Shown here piece after piece: positions 53,153 to 63,250 of a stretch of 64,000 bases of DNA (its first letter is position 1; every line of letters begins with the position of its first letter). Location of the stretch: assembly GCA_905116865.2 (NCBI GenBank), contig CAJHNH020001097.1:94501-158500 (forward strand), given 5' to 3'. The DNA comes from Candidula unifasciata. Its lineage: Eukaryota; Mollusca; Gastropoda; Stylommatophora; Geomitridae. A program made the position numbers and the translations under genes. Under the pieces are notes generated by a model. That model saw only the letters and a list, made by a program, of their open reading frames with translations, made no database searches and was not told where the DNA came from.

Positions 53153-55342
53153 ATGATTATAAAGACCAGTGGCTGAAATTGACATAAAATTGGCATTGCG
53201 AGGCAGCAGAAATAATGCTGTGGGGCCAGATGGTGTATGCTATGGCCATATCAAACAGGTAATGATGAAATACTACGAGTTCTGAGGGACTTTAATGATA
53301 GCATCCAAATGTAAAATGTACCAGATGACTGGTAACATGTCTATCTTAGACCATTTCCAAAACCAGGCAGGGATACCTTGCAGCTCAGCAGTTATAGAAT
53401 CATAACTCTCCAAAATGAGTACGGCAAACAAAATTTAGCGAAGAAAGTTATGTTACACTTAGAAAGAATAGGCATGCTACCGGACACTATGGGCAGCTAG
53501 CTATAGGCCATCAAAGGCAACAAGGGACAATACTGGAATATTAGCACATGATGAATATGAAGGATTTAAGTAAAAGCAAGAAACAGTTGCTGTTGCAATA
53601 GATCTTGCCTATAACATTGTTGACTTCCCATAACTTATGCAGTGCGTGATGGATTGTGGTGTGAACCCTTGGTTAGCAAATTGTACAGGAGCAGCACTGT
53701 TGGAAAGAACAGTGGTATTTTGTTTGGGAACATGGAGAACAGATCCAGTACACATTTTCCCAGAGATCACCATTGTCACCTGTATTGTTTAACATATATA
53801 CAGCAAGTCTGGAAACAGTTCAGCCCACTGGACCAGGACGAACTTTGACATTTGCAGATGATGTCCTCATGTATCGAAGCGGATCAGACAGGCACGACAT
53901 GACCAGAGACTTGCAAAGTGCTTTGCATGAGATGACGGAGTAGTGTGAACAGACAAGGTCAAGGGTAAACCCAGAGAAGGCCAGTCTTTTGTGGTGCTCT
54001 TTGAATAACAGCACTGGTAAGGAAGACTTGCCCAACATATCCATGAAACGTTTTAATTTTGAAAGAAGAGATAAGTTTAAATACTTTAGGTTTGATCGCA
54101 GTCTGTCTTACAAATATCACGTGGAGCAGACTGATCAAATGCAAGCGTGGCCTGGTGGCACTGAAGATGTTAATGGTGACAAACATGAAACTGAGATTAT
54201 TGGTTTTATTGTTCAACTATTTGGTCCTTTCTGTAATTGATTATGGCCTAGGAATATTAACCCCATCTACTTCACAGTGTACAAAGCTTGAAAGGATTCA
54301 AAATGAAGCAATGAGAATCATCTTGGGTTGCACACAGGACACCCCAATTAGAACTGGCTGACATCGGTAAAGTCTAGACTGTCACTGGCGCAAGCCAAGG
54401 CCTATATGCGAGTTACCAATGAGGAAAGGCATCCGTTGCATGGTAATTTAAACAATTTAGGAGAATATCGGTTGAAAAGAGGAATGTCATGGATGGCACT
54501 AGCTGAAGATACCATCGAGACGGTGGCCTCAGTCAAGCAAATACACAGGTGCCGGAATGGATCGTCACGAACACTCACAACAGCAGTTTCCATTCGGTCA
54601 TTATTATGTTAGGATGAGAATGCAGAGAGTGGTGTAACGGTATGGCAGAAATAGAGGTACAACAACTGATAGATGGAAAGGCTGGACTAGATGATGCAGC
54701 AGTGTACACCAATGGTCTTATGGTTCTGTTCATTGGGGTGTAAGATCTGGCTGGGGATTTTCAGCTAGAATGAAGGGAAAAATTGGGGCAGAACAAAAAT
54801 GGAGCTTTTTTTAACAACAACTTTAAGCATGAGAATGTAAGTGGAGGCAATCAATGCAGCTTTGAAGTGGATAGCAGAAAACAAAGTTACCAGAGGAATT
54901 ATTCTGTCTGATTCTCAGTCGGCATTGCAGAGGGTTCAAAATGGACTAATGTGGCATGAGTGGATACCATGCATCAGTATGCCAACATTGCAGGGAATCA
55001 CGTGGATATACTGTCCGGGACATGCAGGAGTGCGAGGGAATGAAAGAGCGGTTTTTCTCTGGCTGCAAAAGCTATGGGAACACTCATACTAGACAAGGAA
55101 AATATTCTGAAGACCATATATGAATGCCTTTGGGCAGAAGACATGAGATCAGATAAAATAACATGGGCAAGAATGTGTGAACGAGGAATTAAGTGTGGAT
55201 CTAGCAAAGGAGGGATGGATCAGAGAAAGAGATCGGCGTGTGTATAATCAGTGTGCTACGGTAACAGCATCTACACTTTATGTCATTTGCTGCGGGAGAC
55301 GGAGCATCTATGGGTATGCCTGGTGTGCTTAAATCAGTAATC
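53153..55342 (+). mobile_element. Non-LTR retrotransposon with RT and RNase H, inserted
   Basis: About 2.19 kb, truncated at its 5' end and decayed. The RT part has 'NNAVGPDGVCYGHIK', 'SPLSPVLFNIYTASLETVQP' and FADDVLMYRS. The F-A-D-D is the catalytic motif. Then follows the thumb (CEQTRSRVNPEKASLLWCS). The RNase H part has EAINAALKWIAENKVTRGII, then LSDSQSALQRVQNGLMWHEW and YCPGHAGVRGNERA, keeping Glu, Asp and His of the active site. Both ends have the 13-bp near-identical sequence agcatcta(t/c)(g/a)gag (53140-53152, 55343-55355), a target-site duplication. Stops at 53943 and elsewhere make it inactive. Confidence 0.88.
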
Positions 55343-56540
55343 AGCATCTACAGAGTTTTTTAGCAGTGGAGTGGCCAATGTTGCATATTTATTTGTGCAC
55401 CATAGTACCAAGTCATCAGTGTACATAGCAGCTTTAAAGCCATGGGGTAGTTCAGCAATTAGGTCATTGATATAGACAAGAAACAGTGTTGGGGACAGGA
55501 CACCACCTTGGGGAACATCACGGTGCAGCAAGACTTTGCTGCTCTTGAGTCCGTCTATCTGTACTCAGGCTCTTCTGTTATACAAGTATGCTTTCACCCA
55601 TCTGTACATATTTCCATTCACTTTGTAGTTTCTCAGTTTCTTCATGAGACCTTCTTTCCAAACCTTGCCATAGGTTTTAGAAGAGGAATCATGATTGCTT
55701 CTCTCCATATCTGTGGAACTTAGCCACTGGCCCAACAATAATTAAAAATCTCCAGCATTTTTGTTTTTGCTGTTGTCGGTAGGTTCTTGAGTTCGTTGGT
55801 TATTCCATCGATTCCAGGCGATTTTCAGCTTCGATATTGCTAACTCTAGTTTGCAGACATAATTGGTGCCTTCATTACCTCAGGAATAATATCGCTTTGT
55901 CTTGAGTACTGTCATTTTTTTCTCGAGTCTCTCACTGTTTTCTCTCACTGTTTCTCTGAGCTGACATCAATGTTGCTATCTTCAGCAAATAAATCTTCAA
56001 AGTGGTCAGCCGCCTATTTTCTTGTTCGGATGGCTCCTTCTGAATATATTGTAGTATTTGCCTTTCTATCTGTGCTCTCATCATTAATTTGTTTTACCAG
56101 TCTTCACAGCTTCCTTCTGTCTTTTCAAAGTTTAGAGACTTTTTTCCTGCCAACTTGCCCTTTTGCAGCTTGGCTCTTTGAAATTAGGCCTTCGCATGTT
56201 GGTATTTATTGAATAACCCTAGACAAGGTATTGTCTCTGCTTTCTTTCTTTCTGTTTCCATATCATTGTGCAGTTGCTCTAGATCACAATACTAGTTCGA
56301 TTTAGCTTACATGCATCTCTTGGTACTGTTTCCAGGGCTGCCAGCAATACGCATTTGCTGAATTCCTCTACTACTTTTTCTGCAACATTATATGTTTTTA
56401 TATTTTTTCACCAAAACACTTGTACGGCGCTGAAATTCTATCTTGGTAGAGTACTGCTCTTTCTTATAGTGGTCATTCTTTGTACATCAATACTGTTCAA
56501 TTAACACAGTATTATCTGCACTTGTATGCATGTTCTTATA
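55343..56540 (-). pseudogene. Host LINE, RT palm part (minus), right of insertion
   Basis: The frame 55334-55531 encodes LHRDVPQGGVLSPTLFLVYI, then NDLIAELPHGFKAAMYTDDL and VLWCT, with the PQGGVLSP motif and a YTDD catalytic motif. Further right, broken frames carry an 'SSKTYGKVWKEGLMKKLRNY'-type segment and fingers-region text to about 56540. A second LINE is inserted at its left end. A single stop-free core suggests moderate age. Confidence 0.82.
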
Positions 56541-57719
56541 AAATCCTCTTCTCTTTACTCCTCCTCACACTTTGAATTTCTTTTACTACCAAGACTAAAG
56601 GCAACAGCAATCAGATTTATGTCATCAAGTCTGGTAAACATTGTAAATAAATAAATGATTACAAAGATAATCAAATACAGATATTTAGTTGTAAGAAATG
56701 GCAAGAATAAAATAAAAACAAATACCAGGGAAAAGTTTGAAATATATGGACACTGCAGTGTTGAAATACATTGTATTTCAGGAAATAATTTAATTTCATT
56801 ACCTTACTTCAACTCTTGTTTTCAGAACTGTATGTTTCAACAATACATTCTATATTAAAACACAAGGGGGCTTTAAATTAAAACCTCACAAGTATGATAT
56901 AAATTACAATAAGTATGCCACTGTCTTGTAGCCTGTCAGTATTTTTGTTAAGGATGTCAACAATGTTAAGCATATGATGTCATGGTACAGATGAATATAA
57001 TAACATCACAGTGACAATTTAAAGATGGCTGCCTCACTTCTGACATGCACCAAAGAGGAGCTGTGTTCTGTTATTCTTTTTGGTTTAAAAAAAAATCCCT
57101 TAAGGGATTGAAACCTACAAATATTCATCAGCGAAGAAGGTCCAGTGCAATGCCTGTCAGTCCATCAAGTGTATGAGTGGAGTAGGAAGTTTCAAAATGG
57201 CTGGACTTCTGTGACAAACTATTAATGACCGGGTCAGGCCTACAGGGTAGTATAAAGTCTGTCACACTATTTATTTGCTTGGTCATGTTTGCCATTTGCG
57301 ATTGTTTCTGCATGTTACAATCACCCTTTTATTGTTTATTCTAATTTCATAAAAATAACTTCAAACAATAAGAAAATTACTCTGAGCATCACTTTTGTTT
57401 TGTTTCTTCAGCTGACTTGTTTTTATGTACAGTTAACATATAAACTTCATTTTGTTGTTATATAAATTATAAGTTCATAACTCATAAATGATAATTTTTT
57501 TCAAAATCAATTTTTATTCTTACCAGTACAGATTTAACAATAATGAAATATTTTAGTGCTTTCCAGTATTAAGCAGCTCACCATATGTTTTCTAATTAAT
57601 CTGCCACAGATATTTATGAACGCCCACCATCCCATCCCATATTTACGTTATGTTAATCAATTCTGTCAAAAATATTAAAGTAATTTATTCTTGATTATGT
57701 GCATAATTTAATCTCGCAA
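56541..57719. other. Intergenic stretch, no gene seen
   Basis: AT-rich. The minus ORF at 57128-57313 (ends SSHFETSYSTHTLDGLTGIA) is stop-free with mixed composition. It could be a diverged exon, but its splice phase does not fit the neighbouring exons, so it is not called. Confidence 0.4.
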
Positions 57720-58240
57720 GACTAAAGACTGAGCTGAGTTGAGTCAAGAATTGACATCACAGCACTCAGGCTTTCCCATGCATGCTCTATCCTTATCTTC
57801 AGCAACCAGCGCAGAGTTCCAATACTGATGGTACCGGTCACAATTTGGTTACATGCCCGTCTTGCCTTTCCTCTGAGTGTAGTGAGCCGGCCAGATTCTT
57901 TAAAACCCAGGTGCTTCATTCTCTCCAGGCCATAATAATCTTGTTTCTCTACTGATTCTGTTGCTTGTTCCCAAAGGGCCTTGACCACATCTGTCTTGTC
58001 ATGTATCAATTCACCACCCAGTGGTGCAGATCCAGCCAATATGTCCTTCTGTTCATTACCCACTAAGCCAGCATCGCCTGGAGAAAAGATCTAAAGTATG
58101 CCCACTACCCGTGACCTTCCCAGTGAAGCTTGCCACTCTGCTCAAAGCATCTCTGTCTTCACCTTTCTCAGCATGCCTTCAGAGTCTGTTACAATTACAA
58201 CATGTGTATACATCTTGCTGACTAAAGACCGTTACTCTAC
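57720..58240 (-). pseudogene. RNase H LINE 3' fragment, minus orientation
   Basis: The frame 57722-58063 carries MGNEQKDILAGSAPLGGELI, then HDKTDVVKALWEQATESVEK and GTISIGTLRWLLKI before the end. To the right, shifted frames include a PGDAGLVGNEQ segment (His lost to Asp-Ala context) and a 'VYTCCNCNRL' end near the catalytic Asp region. One of the clearest C-terminal copies. Confidence 0.82.
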
Positions 58241-58718
58241 AGAATAAACATTTTGTAAACATTGTACTGAAGTAGTCTCCTGGAACTGAAGGAGCAAGTT
58301 CCATTTCAAATATCTTTAAAACGGCAAACATTTCTAACTTCAAAAAACAAAAGAATTACTATGAATTCTATATTCTTGATCTAATTATTTTCATGATTAT
58401 TAACTGCTTTGAAATCTTTTGGATGGTAACACATGTTTTTAAATCTTTTGCTGATGCTTATCTATATTATGAAATACTTCTTGATGGTTATTCATTTAAT
58501 AAAGTATTTCTTGTTTCTAATTCATGTCATTAAATATGTAAAAAAAAATATTTAAAAAACCACCAATTAACATCATGTCATATTTCTTGATTCTAATTCA
58601 CCTTACATAATATTTTACAACAGCATAATAAATATATTTCCTGATGCCCCATTTCTCTACTCAGATCATGGTGTATAGTATGGCCATGTGTGCTGCTTTG
58701 ATCAGTTTATCCATCCGC

Positions 58719-58758
58719 TCACAGACTCAGACTCAGAAATTTTGCCATGTCCTGTTTC
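58719..58758 (-). CDS. Possible terminal exon of the unidentified gene
   Basis: On the minus strand the acceptor ccttctttgtttggtcag is very good. The exon completes the codon split in the exon at 60248-60406 (AG|G = Arg) and reads KQDMAKFLSLSL followed by TGA. The phase agrees, but the exon is short and nothing identifies the protein, so it is a candidate only. An alternative is that the gene continues to the left. Confidence 0.4.
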
Positions 58759-58979
58759 CTGACCAAACAAAGAAGGATTTTTGTTTTACATTTTATTAAA
58801 AAAAAATGACAATGCTTCTATGATGTCCTGATATAAGAAAATGCCTTGTAATTGCCACACTAACTGCTGTTTGTTTGAAAAAGAAATACTGATATATTTA
58901 CTTATAAGTTAACTGTTAGCTAAGCGTCTGAGAAGATACCATATCAGAAACATGTGATGGCAACAATGGTACTGAAATC

Positions 58980-59160
58980 TCAGTCATTTATTGTGGAAAA
59001 TTCTTCTTAACTTGAGCAGGTCTTGCTAGCCAGTCATACTCACCATGGGCAGTGAGTCCCATGCCTCCCTATAGCACAATAGAACACTATCCTCTGGACA
59101 GATGGAAAGGTTCTAACCAATAAGTTCACTGTTACTTGTAAATTACTGACATCAGAAGCT
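58980..59160 (-). repeat. Repeat D copy, minus orientation
   Basis: tgagcaggtcttgctagcca, gtcatactcaccatgggcag and gagtcccatgcctccctata are the reverse complement of the block at 40383-40470. Confidence 0.5.
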
Positions 59161-59319
59161 TGTTGATTACAAGCATCAGAAAAGGGCAATCAAAATTCTC
59201 TGAGCATATCATGAAAAGGTGAAAAATACAGTAAATGGAAAGCTGGAGGTAAGCGAAAGGCAGGTTACAGAAAAAGGGAGTATGTTGGACCTTTTTCCAT
59301 CATGGCATAGAAAGACATA

Positions 59320-59610
59320 GGCGGCGTCCGTGGCTTAGGCGTTGCGAGTCCGACTCGTAATTCCAATGTACGGCCATCAAAACCCACTACTGGCTGCGTG
59401 GAATTTTTATCGTGGTATGGGTGTTGCATGTCGACCCAGCCTAAAATGGGTACCAGGATGGCTGTCCTGGGGAAGTAAAGACGACCGGCGTAATGCTGAC
59501 CACATTACCCACCTAGTGCCGATTGGTCTGTAAAAATATGGGTGCTCTTCCCATATGCCCGATGCACCTAAAAGCGTGAAAAAGGATCTTTACTTCTTAC
59601 TTACTATAGA
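59320..59610 (+). repeat. SINE family A, full-length reference copy
   Basis: The cleanest copy in the window. Head gcggcgtccgtggcttaggc (A-box), cgactcgtaattcc. Core tgtcgacccagcctaaaatg, ggctgtcctggggaagtaaa, taatgctgaccacattaccc, tgccgattggtctgtaaaaa. Tail tgaaaaaggatctttacttc. It lies in an intron of the minus-strand gene, or just beyond it. Confidence 0.88.
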
Positions 59611-59774
59611 AAAACATGAATATCAGAGATGTTGGCAGTACAGGAGGCTGTGGCTAGACAAGTGGAACTGAACACTTGAAAACCAGTTTGGTAGTGGCAT
59701 GGTAGCTACATTAACATCACATCCATCTGTTTGTACATTCTGCAATAAATTATACTTGTAATTTCTCTGTCTGT

Positions 59775-59990
59775 TTTCATAACGGCTGGTCGAATGGTTA
59801 GAATACTTGGCTCTTATACTGAAGACCTGGATTTGAATCACAAGGTGATGGAAATCCTAACCTGTGCAGTTTGTGGCTAATGCACTAACTATGTGGCCCT
59901 AAATACCCAGGCTAAAGGCAATCCCCAGCCCCCCCCCCCCCCTCCCCCAACCATCTGCACCACCCAAAAAAGTTGTAATTACAGGCAGTA
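59775..59990 (+). repeat. SINE family F copy
   Basis: Head taacggctggtcgaatggtt, agaatacttggctcttatac, B-box-like gatttgaatcaca. The body has aacctgtgcagtttgtggc and a C-rich run at about 59929-59946, ending gttgtaattacaggcagtaa. Relative of 15380-15640. Confidence 0.7.
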
Positions 59991-60247
59991 AGGAAAGATT
60001 CAGTAATACCTGAGGCTGTCAATATCTCATTATTTTTATGACATTCTCTTTCCGTGATATTCTCAAATTTTTCTTAAAAATATAATCCCAGCTTCTTCTG
60101 AATTCCTCTTCACTTTATTACTCACACTGTCAATTATTTACATCTACACAAATAACAGGACCCAAATAACTTTTCATGGAGTGGATATTTGTTGTTGTGA
60201 TATTTCTGCTTGTGCACTGTATGCTCAGAAACTATGTTTACACTAAC

Positions 60248-60406
60248 CTGAAAGTGTTTCCATGAGCACCACCAGCCAGGTAATCCCGTTCACTAGTGGA
60301 CAAGGTGTTGACCAATGCTCTACCAGAGCTACCATAATGGTCAACTCCAGGGCCACCAATTTCTCCGCCCCAAGGAGATCGAAGTCCATGAGGGCCACTA
60401 GATGGA
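60248..60406 (-). CDS. Coding exon of unidentified gene
   Basis: 159 bp on the minus strand. Acceptor tctctgtatctag, donor TTTCAG|gttagt. It is open in one frame: completing AG|T (Ser), then PSSGPHGLRSPWGGEIGGPG, VDHYGSSGRALVNTLSTSER and DYLAGGAHGNTF, ending after two bases of a codon. Gly/Ser-rich, no signal peptide or membrane segment. The phase joins exactly to the exon at 63108-63250. The motif order, IF-G-G then about 35 residues later PSSG..GL.S..G.IGGP, recalls the UPF0602 (CFAP96-like) ciliary proteins as I remember them. This is weak, as the rest does not align. The family remains unassigned. Confidence 0.75.
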
Positions 60407-60959
60407 CTAGATACAGAGAAATTATATAAAGAAATTATATGAGTTAGTATCTAGATAAGGTATCTTTTTACACATTTTGAAGCACTTACAGCATGTTTTG
60501 CTCCCCCCTTTTCATATAGACAAATCAGAAATATTATATCTCAGTATATCTGCAGATTACAGAATTTGGTATTACTCAAGAAAATCACTCCATTTCGTTG
60601 CCGCAAGATTTTATAGAATTTCCATGGGTTGTCCTATGTTCTAAGGGTGTTATTAGATGTCTTCCTTTACCGCTTATACACAGTGCGCTAAAAAGTGGTT
60701 CGAGTTCATTCGATGTGGTCGACACGCTGTCTCCTAAAGGAATGTGCGCAGCTTTCTTTTTGCAATTCTTTTTCTGTGAATGACTGTTGTTTCTGGAATG
60801 TGTTGTTGTCACCAGTAGGTCTCAGGCGCTGAGGCGCTTGCATGCAAGGAAAAAGTACTGCAGGGAGAAGCGTGGAAGGTACTATGGTTCCTGAGTACGG
60901 AATTATTGATGTTTTTGTATTTTTTGCGCTCGTTGGCGGTGGCTGCCATCGGGGTGGAT

Positions 60960-61578
60960 GTGCTTAAAACATTCAAAATGAGAAACACGTGACACCCCTA
61001 GACTATAGGAGTGTCCCGGGAAATTCTGAAATTTGGAGCACTTTACTTCTCTTACACTCTAAATGCAGTAGCAATGGAAAATTTTCTGTGTAAACTCATC
61101 AGAATCGCTAGAATCCCTAACAGCTTATCGCTCAGCTGCCACTGGTGAAAATTCACCGTCCGAATCACTTTCCAAAAAATCTAAATTTTCATTATCAGAA
61201 TTAAAAACATCTGACAGAAACAATTTCAGTGCTTTGGCTGCAGAAAAACACATTCTGTGATCTGTACTTGTTTGTGGTTGGAACATTGGTATTCATGGCA
61301 CTCAAAAACTAACTTCGAAAATGCACTGTTAAAAATAATGTAGCTATGAAGCCCATCAATCTATGCACATGTGTCTTGGGATATGGAAAGTTATTAAAAG
61401 GAAATAGTCAGAGTAACCTTCCCTGAATACTTTAATGGTATTTCCTAACATTAACAAGTACGGAGTCGTGTGAGGAGCAATATGTACGGGACACAGGACT
61501 GACGCTGACAGTGTTGTCTGGGCAAATCAAAACTTCTCATTAACCACTCACAGCATTGCTCAGGCCTTAAAGAGTTAA
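60960..61578 (-). pseudogene. piggyBac-like element remnant
   Basis: The minus strand encodes AAKALKLFLSDVFNSDNENL, then DFLESDSDGEFSPVAAER, a stop, and RDSSDSDEFTQKI, an acidic N-terminal region of the sort found in piggyBac transposases. The right border reads cattgctcaggccttaaaga-gTTAA, similar to the terminal sequence of the TTAA MITE family. The catalytic core is absent. Assignment rests on these two weak signals together. Confidence 0.5.
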
Positions 61579-61690
61579 AAATATTCTGTTGACCAGTCTA
61601 AATTCTTTTAAACTTAAGTCTGAACAGCCTCATATTTAACCTATATAGTGAGTTTAGAGAGATTTTAACATGCACATATCAGAAACAGTG

Positions 61691-61711
61691 ATATATATAT
61701 ATATATATATA
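61691..61711. repeat. (TA)n microsatellite
   Basis: About ten TA units, followed by gttcagagcaaag. It lies in an intron of the minus-strand gene. Confidence 0.85.
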
Positions 61712-61949
61712 GTTCAGAGCAAAGTTATATTCTAATTTGATTTCAGAAGCAGTCGACAACTGATATTTATAGATTCTTCCGCCTTGTTCACCGTCCAAGT
61801 CTTCGTGTATTAGGGATGGACATATCCTTGTAGTAGTAGGATATCACTTGCATTTCACTTATGTAGTTTAGCCAGCCTGCCAAGACTTGCCTCTGGTGTG
61901 GCCACCGCCGTACACAAGAAGTATTTATGGTGCCATACATGAGCTAGAT

Positions 61950-62175
61950 AAAGAGATTGGAACCAAACAGGATCCTTGACTATCATTACTGGAGGGAAAA
62001 GTTGAAGGCAAAAGAGCAATAAGTGGGCAAAGATACAAGTGGGATGTAACATCAAGAGATGGATGGGCATCAGTTTAAGAAAGTGTACAACCAGGACAAG
62101 AGACAGAGCATGTTGGAGATTCATTGCAGCCAACCTTGACTTTGAAGATGGCACCTGATTGACTGATATCCATAG
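61950..62175 (+). mobile_element. LINE 3' tail fragment
   Basis: Similar to 18790-18965: agatggatgggcatcagttt, gagcatgttggagattcatt, gcagccaaccttgactttga. The minus-strand ORF of 130 codons over this region (61855-62247) is a shadow without a recognisable domain. Confidence 0.6.
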
Positions 62176-62219
62176 ATACTCAGTCACCTGCGGCAAATGT
62201 TTCAAGGTGTAGATGCTAA

Positions 62220-62410
62220 CTGTTCCATTAGAACACTGGTTGTACACACATCAATTCTGCCGTCTTCGAGGCCGAGAAAGGAGACAATATAACCAGCTTC
62301 TCATGGGGACAATTAATAGAAGTACTTTAGAGTGGCTGCTGCTTCGGAGAACTGAGCATGCATGGGTATGCCCAATGTGCAGTGACATTAATTGTGATAA
62401 CAGAACATAA
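62220..62410 (+). pseudogene. RNase H LINE C-terminal fragment
   Basis: The frame has RGRERRQYNQLLMGTINRST, then LEWLLLRRTEHAWVCPMCSD. It follows the conserved order of the tail (Arg-rich, GTI..ST.LEWLL, EHAW.CP.C) seen in other copies. The N-terminal RNase H half is missing. Confidence 0.75.
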
Positions 62411-63107
62411 AATAACAACTTAGTAGGGAGTCGGCAGTACGAAACCCAAGTTCAAGGTGTCTCCTTCGTGCCAAAGAACTGCATGGCTGTTGGGTGAACA
62501 GTCGTTAACGATGGCAGGCAGGTCGTTGTAGGGGCGACGCCTGCTGGTGGATGTAATGTCCTAAGTCCCTTCCCCAGCTAATAATGAGGGTACTGCTGGG
62601 GTGACCGTTTATTAACCCTCATATAATTCTTCCGGTCAAAATGGACGCTAGGTACGGCCACCCCTTTTTTTTTTTTTTTTTAAAGCCGTGGCAAATATTT
62701 TTTTTTTCCAGACGGTGGCCATTGCATTTTTGTTCCATTTGTAGACTGGAAAGGATGTAGTTTCGTCGCCCAGCTTCTGAGTTGAGTGCATGGCGTGACA
62801 CTGTGAGCTGCGTTTGTTTTTCGTTGGCACAGGAGCGGAGCATATGTGGGGTGACCCGTTTGCCATGAAGCTGAAACTAGGATTACCAGATTACCAGATT
62901 ACATCAATTCTTTTTTTTTTCAACTCTGGTAATCAAAAGTATTTACAATTATCTCAGAAAACATGTTTTTTTGCAGCATCCTAAATATTCCTTAATTGTT
63001 CACATTGCAAGATTTCACATTGCACTTTGATACTCTCTGGCTTTGAATAAAAGGGAGTTTTTTGTTTTTAAATAGAGTACATAAAGAACAGTGGCACTAG
63101 TTCATAC
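62411..63107. other. Intron of the minus-strand gene, no exon seen
   Basis: At 62612 the sequence ttaaccctcatataattctt looks like a TTAA+CCCT piggyBac-type terminus, but no partner end was found. A poly(T) run is followed by about 200 bases of moderately GC-rich DNA whose minus ORFs (62619-62866) are overlapping and unsupported. Confidence 0.4.
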
Positions 63108-63250
63108 CTAAATCTGAAGTCTCGAGGTATACTCATTCCACGAAGAAAATCTAGTCTTGACTTCATGACTTGTTTCTGAAAATCTCTCTTTGCTTTGCCA
63201 TAGCCATTGAAAATATGGTCACAAAATATTAAGTTTCCACCTGCATAAAT
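63108..63250 (-). CDS. Coding exon of unidentified gene
   Basis: 143 bp on the minus strand. Acceptor ttgcttattcttgcag, donor TTTAG|gtatga, both strong. It encodes IYAGGNLIFCDHIFNGYGKA, then KRDFQKQVMKSRLDFLRGMS and IPRDFRF, ending after two bases of the next codon. A basic amphipathic stretch (KAKRDFQKQVMKSRLDFLRG) suggests a helix. No known domain is recognised. It joins the exon at 60248-60406 in frame. The upstream exons and start codon must lie to the right, outside the window or unrecognised in 63251-64000. Confidence 0.78.

Noticed and set aside
57128..57313. 61-codon minus ORF considered as the last exon of the right-end gene
   Set aside because: The acceptor-like site before it gives a phase that does not join to 60248-60406 or 58719-58758. 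Kept only as a remark.
61855..62247. 130-codon minus-strand ORF
   Set aside because: It lies antisense to a LINE tail and an RNase H LINE fragment that explain the sequence.
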